A DNA stretch of 64,000 bases from Micractinium sp. NFX-FRZ (taxonomy: Eukaryota > Chlorophyta > Trebouxiophyceae > Chlorellales > Chlorellaceae). The notes below the pieces were generated by a model. That model was not told where the DNA came from, did not search any database, and worked only from the letters and a program-made list of their open reading frames with translations. Positions 1 to 9,907 of the stretch are shown here, one piece after another. The stretch is taken from assembly GCA_029339195.1 (NCBI GenBank), contig JAPTJF010000288.1:1-64000 (forward strand), in the 5' to 3' direction. Numbering within the stretch: the first letter of the stretch is position 1; every line of letters begins with the position of its first letter. Made by a program: the position numbers and the translations under genes.

Positions 1-161
1 CGGCCATGCGGGCTGATGCGCATGCAAGGCCGCAGTGTGCAGCATGGCAAGGCACTGGCCTCGAGACGGAGCCCAACGTGCGTGACGCTTGGCGCAGCGA
101 GCGGGCAGCTTGGCATCACCACCCCGCACCCTCCCACACTTGCCACCTGGCGCGGCAACGC

Positions 162-191
162 CTTGTTGCGCAGGTGAGCCTGCGCAACAAG
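162..191. repeat. Perfect 13-bp hairpin with 4-nt loop
   Basis: Positions 162-174 and 179-191 are perfect reverse complements around the loop TGAG. It lies about 50 bp beyond the stop codon of the small minus-strand gene at 242-526, so it could be a 3' UTR structure or an insertion footprint. No function is claimed. Confidence 0.8.
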
Positions 192-241
192 ACACCGCCA
201 CGCTGTCTTTGTCAGCTGCATGGCCAACTTCCGCACCTCCT

Positions 242-526
242 TCACCGGAAGGCTTCCAGCAGCCGCTGCTCTGACTTCTCCCGCGCCGCCGCCAGCTCTG
301 CCCGCATCGCCCTCTGCTCCGCCGCCAGCCGCTGCTCCGACTTCTCCTGCGCCGCCGCCAGCTCTGCCCGCATCGCCCTCTGTGCCGCCTCCACTCTCTC
401 CACCGACTTCTCCAGGCGAGTCACGCTTGTCGTTAGGACGGCTACCGCGACGCCCACAACGATAGCACCCGCCACGATGCCGAGTACCGCCGAGGTTTGA
501 TTCAGCACCTGAGAAAGCGCTGTCAT
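242..526 (-). CDS. Small membrane-anchored coiled-coil protein, unknown function
   Basis: A 94-residue reading frame opening with a true ATG (526-524). Residues about 13-33 form one hydrophobic segment rich in Val, Ala and Ile, with no charged residue. After it comes a charged alpha-helical region (residues about 38-91) with a 22-residue repeat (RAMRAELAAA..EKSEQRL) present twice, matching a 66-bp tandem DNA repeat. This predicts a tail anchored in a membrane with a short coiled-coil stalk. I do not recognise a family. The last codon sits in a good donor context (CG|GTGAAG just before the TGA), so the gene might splice to a further exon towards the window edge instead of stopping here. Confidence 0.5.
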   Translation of the reverse strand: MTALSQVLNQTSAVLGIVAGAIVVGVAVAVLTTSVTRLEKSVERVEAAQRAMRAELAAAQEKSEQRLAAEQRAMRAELAAAREKSEQRLLEAFR

Positions 527-1496
527 GTTGTAAGAAGCTGGGAGAGAAGAAGACGGAGGTGACGCTCTGGGTGACCAGGAGGACTGGCGCGCCCGCCATG
601 GCGCCCGTCGTGCTCAGCAGCGCGGCGGCGGCTTTGCCGCGCGGCGGCCCTGTGTGTTAGCGCTGACCAGAGGCCCAAAGGGGAGGCAGCGCCCTCCAAG
701 TGAGCGGTTCACATTCAGTCAGTGGTTCAGCAGCGCCACCCGCCACCCGTTCCGCCGCTCCACACCGCCGCCGCTCACCGCTGCCGCTCGTCGTGAACGC
801 CCTCAATTCCCTGCCTTCCCACAGCCTCTGCATCTGACTGTGCACCGACCTAGGCTGCAACCTTGGATAAGGTTGTGCATCCTCCAGGGACAGCTCAGGT
901 TATCCAAAGGGGGCCCCTCTGAAACCTTGGCTGCGCTGCAGCTGCTCAGGGGGGCTAATCGCACTGCGCTTGGTTATGATGGCTGCCAAAAGCTTGCCCG
1001 CCAAGTGCCAAGTAAGCCAAGAACGCACGAAGTCGGCTGCCTGGAGTGCGTCTCACAGAGGGGCGCCGCGTCCGGCTGCTGCTGCGCATGCTGCGGCTGG
1101 CACTTTCTGAACACCTTCTGTCTTGTGAACCAGCGTTTTGAACCAGACGTCATTTTTTGCAGTTGCCTGGAATTGATACAGTGAATGTCAAGCGCATAGG
1201 GCGGCACACAGAGAGCTGAGGGTAGCGGGGGAGCGACAGCAACGAGCAGCGCAGAGAAAGCAGGGGATGAGCAGAGCAGAGAAAGGGTCGTGCATGCGGG
1301 TGTGTCAATGGGGAGTCATTCGGTCACAGCAGAGGCAGGGGCCTTGGCTGGGGGCCAGCGTGGGGCCTTGCATGGGCTTTGCAGAGGCCGGATCAGCCTG
1401 GGCCTCAGTCTCAGCCTCAGCCTCAGCCAATCCTCTCGCAGCGTCATGAAGAAAGCGAGGCCCCGGTCTCATGCAAGGTGCAGGCCCACTGGCGCG
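527..1496. other. Intergenic, no gene seen
   Basis: Holds the upstream region of the small minus-strand gene and the downstream region of the TXNDC9-type gene. Open frames here lack coherent codon patterns or splice partners. A short CTCAGC-type imperfect repeat lies near 1402-1430. Nothing else is supported. Confidence 0.5.
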
Positions 1497-3506
1497 TCAG
1501 TCAAAGTCGGAGTCTTCGTCGCTCTCCGTGCGCCGCTTCTGCGCCAGCCCCACCCGCATCGTGCGCGACCGCAGCTGCGCCCCCTCGTCATCCGAGTCGT
1601 CCCGCGGCGGCGGCGGCTCCTTGATCACTCCCCCCTTCAGCAGCTTCTTCTCTACCTGCGGCAGGCGTGGGCGGGTGGGGCCGGCAGGGAGGAGGTCATG
1701 ACAGGGCGCCGCGGCAGGGCGGAACTTGCAGCAGCAGCAGCAGCGGCACAAGCAGCATGGAATTGCCCCGTGTCCCTGATTCAGCGGCAGCAGCAGCAGC
1801 AGTGGCGGCAGCAGCAGCAGCAGCAGCAGCGGTGGCAGCAGCAACAGTGTGCAGATCATAGACGAACCCCAGCGCTTCGTTAGATAACTGCTCCATTTGT
1901 GGGAGGGGAGCCGTCCGTGGGGCCCAGGGTTCGTCAAACCCTGATCTGAGGCCTGCCGCACGCCCCCATCCCACCCTGGCACATCTTGCCTGTGCGGTGG
2001 GGAGCCGTCTGTGGGCCCCAGCGTGTTGTCAAACCCTGTGGTGATGCGCACCACCTCTAACTGCCGCATGCACCCAGCTACCCTGGCACAACCGGCGGCC
2101 CTTGCCTGTGAGGTGGGGAAGTCGTCTGTGGCGCCCAGGGTGTCAAAGCCGATGATGCGGTCCACCGCCACGCCGCCCACAAACATGACCACGCACGGCA
2201 GCATGCGCACTTGCAGCTTCTCCACGAAGAAGGGGGCGTCCTGCAAGGGTGGCAGGGCAGTGTGGGGGGCCGTGTACGGCATGGTTCGCACATGAGGGAG
2301 GGGGAGAGGAGGGAGCGTGAGGTGGGAGGCGGCCAGGGCAGGGCAGGCTGAATGGAGCACATGGAGCCATGCTGCACCACTCACCATCCCACCAACCCAG
2401 CGGCCCCGGCAGCCCAATGGGACAGGTGTCAAGTGCTGCCCCCAGGTGCTTGCCCATGGTGCAGCAGCGCCCCCGACCCACTGCTATAACAGCAACTCTA
2501 CACCAACTGAAGGCAAGCACCCACCGGCGCCGACAGCTTGATGAAGCGCGTGTCAAAGTGCTGCTTGCACAGCGCCGCCAGGTGCTTGTCCATGATGCGG
2601 CAGCGCTCAAAGTCGCGGTGGAAAAAGTGCGCTACCACGCGCTCTGTCTGGGTCACCACCTCCAAGAAGTCGCCCTCTGCCACCTCCTCATACGAGCCTG
2701 CAGTTTAAGGGAGAGACAGAGAAGGGCAATGGGGGGGTCGAAACATTGCCAGGCGGCTGCAGCTCAACACAAAGCTGTGCTCCACAGCCTTGCACATGAG
2801 CGTGCGAGGCAGGGGAGGAAGTGGCACTGGTTCAAGCGTGTGGTCGCCAAGCGGACGGCCCGGAGGGGGATACCGGTGAGCCAGGCGGGAACCCTAGCTG
2901 ATTGCCATGCAGGCCTGCTGCAAGAGAAGCGAGGCCTTGTTACGCACAGAGCGCTGCACTGCGGTACACCGGCAGCAGTGCCAGGTAGTGCAGCACACCC
3001 AAATGCATGGCCTGCTGTCCTTGCAACCACCCACGCCACACACTTCACATCAGGGCACCGCCACGCACCATGCCCCTTCTGCTGCATCTTTGCGCGCTTC
3101 TCCGCCTCTCGCTGCATGGCTGCCAGGCGCTCAGCATGCAGCCGCTCAAGGTCTGGGTCATCCAGAAGGTCATCCATGTCTACCTGGGCATACGAGGGGC
3201 CCGCTGAAGCAGCCGCCTCGGATGCCAGCAGCTCCTGCAGCGGGTGGCGGCGGCGGCGGGTGGGCGGGCGGCAGCGGCGGCGCAGTGTGCTGGTGGCAGT
3301 GCGTGCTCATAGCTGCGCAATCATCTGGGCAGCATGCTCTCCATTCCGTTCTGCAGCAGTGCCGCAAGGCGCTCATCGGGCCGCCTCGAGCAGGGCTCCC
3401 CCGCCTCCCTCACCCTTTTGTAGTTCTCCGCCGCTGCTGCCATCGCCTGGCCCATAGCAAAGCTATGCATCTGCCCCTTCCGCTTCTCTATCGTGCTTTT
3501 GTCCAT
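1497..3506 (-). CDS. TXNDC9: TXNDC9-type thioredoxin-domain protein (phosducin-like)
   Basis: Five exons: 3506-3414, 3234-3069, 2697-2525, 2240-2106, 1655-1497. They give 241 residues with consistent phases; the human protein has 226. An acidic helical N-terminus (DMDDLLDDPDLERL) leads to the family motif GHGSYEEV, a thioredoxin fold without a CxxC (VVAHFFHRDFERCRIMDKHL), the conserved GFDTLGATDDF segment, and an acidic, basic C-tail ending in DSDFD. Known TXNDC9 proteins modulate CCT/TRiC chaperonin folding of actin and tubulin; this role is inferred by family. The last intron uses a GC donor (CAG|GCAAGG), supported because direct joining aligns TSQVEKKLLKGGVI with the family without gaps. 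The first exon is less certain. Confidence 0.87.
1724..1850. repeat. Interrupted CAG-trinucleotide tract inside an intron
   Basis: Runs of CAG/CGG on the plus strand, interrupted near 1750-1785, inside the last intron of the TXNDC9-type gene. In the transcript sense this is CTG-rich. It is not coding in the accepted model. Confidence 0.7.
1895..2170 (-). repeat. Three decayed tandem copies of an exon 3' end plus its GC donor
   Basis: The 3' end of exon 4 (2106-2165) and its donor recur at about 1985-2050 and again, more decayed, at about 1895-1950. The copy at 1985 keeps the same CTTGCCTGTG junction as the real GC donor. Both extra copies lie in the intron directly after the exon. Confidence 0.8.
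2432..2612 (-). repeat. Decayed intronic copy of part of exon 3
   Basis: The stretch 2432-2475 resembles 2561-2612, which encodes the RCRIMDKHLAALC part of exon 3. Read in the gene's sense, the copy still gives RCCTMGKHLGA. It lies in the intron just after exon 3. Confidence 0.7.
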
Positions 3507-3788
3507 TTTGACTGTCGCTCGGGCTCCCCCTTGGCCGTCTAGTGACGATTGTCGATCTGAAACGACTGTGCCTGATGGTCTGGCGATCCCGGACGCGACA
3601 GCACCAGTTGGGGAGCGCCCAAAGAGCCTCCATTGGGTCTGCGTGACACGCTGGCACGATTGACTTTGCCATCTGCCAATTGCGCCTGTTTGCTGCTCCA
3701 ATTCTTACTGGGCATCGCCCCCGGACACCATTGGCGTGCCGCTGCACCGCTTCCTGCACCTCCCCTGAGCGACAGTTTCGGAGCTCAC

Positions 3789-6700
3789 ATGGCGCTGCCG
3801 GGCTCCCCATTCCCCCGCCCACATGGTCTGGTGGTGGCGGGAGGCGGCAGCGCGTCTTGGGATGGCGGCACCAGCCTGGCGCACCGCCCGGCAGCGGCGG
3901 GCGGGTGGGCACCGCAGCGGCCCGCACCCGCAGGCGACTTCGACTCGCTGGACATGCTGCTGGGCGGCGGGGCCGGCAGTGTGGGGCCCTCCCCCACACA
4001 TGCAAGGTGGGTGCTGCAGTGTTGCGCAGGGAGATTTGCTTTACGCTGGTATTGCTGAGACCCCCCGCCAACCGTCCCCGTCTCGCCGCCATGCACCCAA
4101 CTAACTCTCTGCAGTGCATGCCTTCTGCCCGTGCGTTGGCTGCCTGCAGCTCCCGCCCCATCACAGCTGTGACCCGGCCGCTGGCAGACGTCAGCACTGC
4201 CTCCAGACCCACCACGCAGACCAACCTCTTTGCAGGCAAGAGCCGCAGCTTTCGGGCTGGCAAGGGCAGGGGCACGGTTATGGAGGCAATGCTATGGCGG
4301 CTTTGCAGGCCGCTCAACTGCCCTGGCGCCAGCCATATCTCCCTATGTGCACTCAGCTGCCCGCGTGTGTGCCTACCTGCAGATGACGAGTCCCTGCCCC
4401 TGCCTGGCGATGAGCGGTCAGAAGCTGGTGATTCTGCGGCTGCCCTCCTGGATGCTGCCGTTCAGCCACCAGCTGTCAGTCAACAAGAACCATCACGCCC
4501 GCCTCAGCCGCAATACCAGCAGCCGCAGCCACCTCTGCAGCTGTATCGGCCATCACAGGTGCAACAGCCGCTGCACCTGCAGCAGCAGATTCAGCAGCTT
4601 CAGCAGCCGCTGCACACACCGCAGCAGGCCCAGCAGCCACAGCAGTTGCTGCACACGCAACAGCAGGCCCAGCAGGTGCAGTACCAACAGCAGACAAGTC
4701 GTTCAACACCGTCTGCGCAGCAGCCCGCGCACCAGCCGCGAGCGCAGCCGCAGCAGATGCAGCAGCAGCCTGCGTCGTACGCCCTGCATTCCAACCCTGC
4801 CTACCAGTCGCGGCCTGGCACTGCCGCTTCGCCCGACCCCGCACCTACACTCACATCCTCCCAGCCTCTGGCTTCACTGCAGCAGCAGTTCGCTGGGCTG
4901 CAGCAGCAGCATTCGCAGCTGCAGCTGCATCAAGAGCTGGCAGCGCTGCGGGGTAGCCTGGCGGAACGGGAGCGTGAGCTGGCTGCACTGAGCGAGCGGT
5001 GTGCAGCTGCCGAGAGCGGCGAGGCTGCGGCACGGGCTGCAGCCGCTACGGCACAGGCAGAGGTGGCACAGCTGCAGGCGCAGCTGGAGGGCACGAATGA
5101 GGCGGCTGTTGAGCAGATGCTGTCAGAGGTGGACCGCCTTGCAGCGGCGAAGCAGCAAATAGAGCAGCAGGCGGCAGCGCTGAGTGCGCAGCTGCAGGAG
5201 GCGCTGGCACGGAGCCAGGGGCTGGAGGGTCAGCTTGCGGAGGCAAACCATGAGCTGGAGGAGGCAAAGGTACAAGTGGCGGAGGCGCGGGGGCGTGCAG
5301 ATTCAGCGGCTGACGATGCGCGGCAGCGTGGTGAGCAGCTGGCAGCGGTGCAGGCGCGGCTGGCCGCCGCCGAGGCGGGCAACACCGCCGGGGCGGATGC
5401 AGCAGCCCATCTGCAGAGGCGCGAGGCAGAGCTTACCGCTGCCACCCAGCATTCGGCTGCGTTAGCCAAGCAACTGGCAGCGGCCGACTCGGAGGCAGCG
5501 TCAGCCAGCGCCGCGGCCCGGGCGGCGCTGGGGCGGCAGCAGGACGCAGAGGCCGTGGCTGCTGCTGCTGAGGGACAGCTGCGTCGCACAGCTGCCGAGC
5601 TGCAGGAGTGCCGGCAGCACCTGGCTGCAGGGCAGGAGGTAAGCTGGAGTACACAGGCTGGGCTGCCCGTTCGGGGCAGGGGCTGGATACAATCGGAGAG
5701 TGTGTTTTGATCACCCAGCACTGCAGTTGCCGGCACGCCATGCACCTGCCTGTACTTCCAATTTTAATCCAATAGGGAGGCCATCGCTGCTGCTCAAAAC
5801 CAAACCGCTGCCTGCCCAAGTGCCTGCCTATTTGACGCGCCTCCTCTGCAGCTGATGCGGGAGTTCGAGGGGCACCTGCGCACGGTGGCTGGCGAGCGAG
5901 ATGCGGCGCTGGAGGAGCTGCAGTATGCGGAGGGGCGGAGGGAGGAGGCGGAGCGGCGGCTGAGGGATGCGGTGCACAAGGAGGTGAGGCGGCGCATGGG
6001 TGCCGGGCAGTGGGAGGCTGTCAACGCCCTGACATGTGTGGCTTGGCGCTGGTGGCTGGCTTACCCATACCAGCAAGTCAGGCCGTGCTGTTGGGATGGC
6101 CTGCATAGGACTGCAATGTTGGAAGTTTGGTGAGTGGGGATCCGCACTATAATCTGACTGTGGTGTCTGTCTGTGTGCCCTGCAGAACGAGAATGCGCGG
6201 CGGCAGGCAGACCTGGATGTCCTGCAGGCCGAGGCCGACGGCGTGGTGCAGCATTTGCGGGAGCGGCAGCGGGCGGCGGCGGCCCGGGAGCGCGAGGCGG
6301 TGGGGCGGGAGAAGCAGCTGGCACTCAGGTAGGCAGGCTGCAGCTGGTCTGCAATGCAAGCTGGACAGAGGGCAGGCAACTGGCGTATTTGCAGACAAGC
6401 GGTGTCATGCTCGCGCCAGAATCTGCTGTGCCAACCTGTGCACCTAGCGGTCTTGCTCCGCAGGGAGAGGGATGCGGCAGCGCGGGACGCTCTGCTGAAG
6501 GAGCAGCAGGCGGAGGCGGTGCGGCAGGAGGAGGAGGCACTCGCCCTGAAGCAGCAGCTGCTGCAGCAGCAGCAGGAGGTGGAGCGGGCGCGGGCGCAGT
6601 TGAACCAGCAGCGCTCGGCGCTGGAGGCAGCCCAGGCGCAGGTGTGTAGGTTGATGGGGCGGGCGGCACCTGGGGTGGGACGGCACAGTTGCAGGCAGCA

Positions 6701-9154
6701 GAGGGCAGGCTAGCGGCAGTCTGGCGGCAGCAAGGCATGAATCCAACGGGGCCCCACCCAGGCTCCCCTCTGCACCCTATCATTGGCCGCCTGCCTCTCC
6801 TGCATACCTCGTCTGACTGTGCTTGCATCCCTGCCCTTCCCACTCACCCGACCTTTCCTTCCCTGCAGGCCCCAGCGAGAACAGGCGGCTGCAGCTCAGC
6901 AGCTTCCTCTGCTAATCACCTGCCTCCTCTTGTCCACCTGAACTGGGCTCACTTGCCTCACCTGGCTCCCCCACCCACTCAACCTTCCCTGTCCCCTGCA
7001 GGTCCAGCGGGACCAGGCGGCTGTGGCCCAGGAGCGCACCCTGCTGGCGGAGCTGCGCTCCCAGCGCATGGCGGAGCAGGAGTCGCTGATTGCGCAGCTG
7101 GCGCAGGAGCGCACGACGGCGGCGCGGCAGCAGAGCAGCGCGGAGCGCGCGGTGGATGCGGCGCGGGGCGCTGAGCTGGCGGCGGCCAAGCTGCTGGCGG
7201 ACCTGAAGGCGCAGGTGGGGCAGGCAGGGAGGCAGGAGCAAGGTCAAGGTTCTGTGCAGCTGCAGCATCTGTCGAGTTGGCTGGCAGTCCGGTGCCTGGC
7301 AGGCACCAGCACTTAGGCTGCCTCTCAGGCTGGACGGGCTGTGGTCTGCCGCCCCCCCTGCCCACCTGTCGATCGGTGCTTGCTGTTGCGCCTGCAGGCC
7401 GCCGCTGCCAAGCAGGCTGTAGACGCTTCCCAGCAGCGGCTGGCGCAGCTGGAGGAGCGGTGTGCTGCGGAGGAGGCGCGGCTGGCGGCGCTGCAGGCGG
7501 CGGTGGCCGACCAGCGGCAGGGGTTTGATGCCCAAGTGCAGGCGCTGCTGGAGCTGGGACAACAGGTGGGAGGCCGCCGAGATGGAGGAGGAGAGTGGCT
7601 TGCAATGGCTGACCTCTGCTGTGCTTTATGTGCAGGCAAGGCAGCCTGCAAGCCACTGTGCAATCCCCTGCCAGGCAGCATTGGTGGAGTGACCTTGCAT
7701 GGTCCTTCTGCCTGCAGGTCAAGGGGCAGTCGGAGGAGCTGTCTGCTGGGTACAGCCAGCTGCAGGCGGCGCAGGCCGAGCTGGCAAAGCAGCAGGCACA
7801 GGTGAAGGAGCAGTGGGAGGCGGCAGAGGCAGACAGCAAAGCTGCCAAGGCTGCCAAAGAGGCAGCTGAAGCAGCGGCTCAGAAGGCTGCAGAGGCCAAG
7901 CTGGAGGCAGCCACCGAGCAGCGGAAGCTGGGGCAGGCGCGGCTGGAGAGCCTGCGTGCAGCAGAGGCGGCGCGGGAGCTGCAGCTGCGCCTGGCGGGAC
8001 ACGTGCGGTCTGCGGTGGCGGCGCAGGTGCCGCACGCTGCAGAGCTGTGGCGGCAGCTTGCTGCAGCAGAGGGGGCGGGAGCCAGCCCTCTGGCGTCCTG
8101 GCAGCCTGAGGATGTGCTGCTGTCGGCACAGCCTGGCCTGGCAGATACGCAGCAGCACTCGCTGTACCAGCCCCCTCCACACAGCCCCGCATCCCTGCCC
8201 CCGGGGTCTGCTGTGCCGAGCTCACCGGCAGCGGTATCAGTGGCAGCAGCCCCGCCTATTGCATATTCTTCTGCACGCCAGCCAGCGGCGGCGCTGGGCA
8301 GCCGGCAGCCGGCAGAGGAGGGCGCCCGCTACCGCAGCTTGCTGGCAGACCTGGAGGGCAGCATTGACCGGTGGCGGGGGCAGCTGCGGGCGGGTGAGCC
8401 CCTGACGTTTGGCGCCCTGCCTGGCAGCAGTGCCCTGGGCGGTGCCAGCTTCTTCATGCCAGCACCGGCTGCCGCAGCAGCCCCTGCTGTGACCAGCGCT
8501 GGCGGCGGCGACGGCAGCAGCAGCCCCAAGCGGCGTGGGAAGCAGCCACCCAAGGCAGAGCCAGAACCAGAGCCTGGCTCAGAAACAGACGGGGAGGAGG
8601 AGAGCGGCGGCGAGGAGGGGCAGGCAGTGGATGTGCAGCCCCGCAGCCCCAGCAAGTGCACAGCCGTGCAGACCACTGTCAGCTACATTGATGCGCCCCG
8701 TGCCTTCATGGAAGGCGGCCAGCGGGGGGGTGCTGGCACCAGCCGCAGCGTGCCCAGCTCCCCCGCCAAGCAGCGCAGCGGCGCCCAGCCTGCTGCGGCT
8801 GCGCTGCGCCCCGCCAGCGCCGGCCCAGCGGTGCGGAGCAGGGGCAGCAGCGGCAGCAGCGTAAGCAGCCCTGGCGAGGTGCGTGCGGTGCAGGGGCAGG
8901 GGCTGACGCTTGACGCCGACTACTCCCTGCCTGGCAGCCCGCAGCACGCCAAGGCCCGCAAGTGGCTCAAGTTCCGGAGCAGCAACGGCAGAGAGGCGGG
9001 GGAGGCACAGCAGCTGCAGAAGCAGCCGAGCGGCCACTCTGAGGGGTCAGCAGAGGGCGGCATCGCAGCCAAGGGAGGGCTCAACAGCAGCGGCGGGTGG
9101 GGAGGCATCTTCAGCTTCCGGCGCAGCGTGGATGGCAGCAGCGGCAAGCAGTAG
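3789..9154 (+). CDS. Long coiled-coil protein, unknown function
   Basis: Begins with ATG at 3789 and ends TAG at 9152-9154. Well supported exons are 3789-4006, 5852-5983, 6186-6328, 6464-6641, 7002-7214, 7398-7565 and 7718-9154, plus a large one ending at 5638 that probably starts at 4383. A small exon at 4236-4276 would restore phase but has a weak donor; with it the protein is about 1261 residues. The N-terminus is Gly/Pro rich with DFDSLDMLLGGG, followed by a Gln-rich stretch, then about 650 residues of Ala/Glu/Gln/Arg heptad coiled coil, then a Ser/Pro/Gly-rich basic tail. Ciliary or centrosomal scaffolds such as FBF1 have comparable layouts, but composition alone cannot place it. Polyadenylation signal at 9203. 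Confidence 0.7.
6866..7035 (+). repeat. Intronic copy of an acceptor and exon start
   Basis: The acceptor and exon start at about 6995-7035 (CTGCAG followed by VQRDQAAV) have a decayed copy at 6866-6900, in the same intron, with matching polypyrimidine tract and matching ACAGGCGGCTG bases. Confidence 0.6.
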
Positions 9155-9202
9155 CCACGGCTCCCAACTGATCGCAGCAGGCCCCATACTCCCCTGTTTC
9201 AA

Positions 9203-9207
9203 TGTAA
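9203..9207 (+). terminator. TGTAA polyadenylation signal of the coiled-coil gene
   Basis: TGTAA lies about 50 bp after the stop codon, as is usual for chlorophyte nuclear genes. Confidence 0.65.
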
Positions 9208-9907
9208 AGCTCTTTTCCCGCTGCTTGTGTATTGATAACACACAATGGTACGTTTACAGAGGTGCGCTTGTGATTCAAGAACTGTGTGCAGTGGGTGTAT
9301 TCAGAGCGGACAAAAAGGGGAGTGGGCGGAGGGCTGCATCACTTCATCATTCAGTGCGGCGGGACGGCGACATTCGTTGGGACTATGTATGCATTGACGA
9401 GGGGCGGGCACAACGAGACGTGCATCGATCGGCTAAAATGCAGGCACAAGGGGACAGAGTGGGTATCTATTGGCTGCAAGGCAGGCACACGTAAGACTCA
9501 GGGGGTGTCAAAAAAGAGGGAGTTCATGCAGGGTGCAGGAGACGAGGCGGGCTGGGGCAGATACAAGGCAGGCCAGAATCAAGCACTAGTTCACGACTAG
9601 GAAGATTGGAGGATGAAGGTGTAGGCAAGCAAGGGAGGGAAGGACAGGAGAGTCGGCCGGGGAGTGCAGCATCTCATCTACAACAAGAATGATTGGCTGG
9701 GGGTTGGAGTGAGAGCCACACGAGCACATGGTGCACGCGTTTTTGTTTTCATGGGTGCGCCCATGCGGTATCTGTAAATCGTAGGGGAGGTACATGGGTG
9801 GGCCCAGAGGGGACAGAGGAGAGGACACATGGTGGGGGAGAGGCAGCTCGGGCGCCCTGCGGGGCCTGCGCCAGGGAAGCCTTGCCGCCACATGCGGCCA
9901 CATGCTG

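Noticed and set aside
3789..9154. Assigning the coiled-coil protein to FBF1 or another ciliary scaffold
   Set aside because: Similarity is limited to heptad composition and gene layout; no specific motif is shared.
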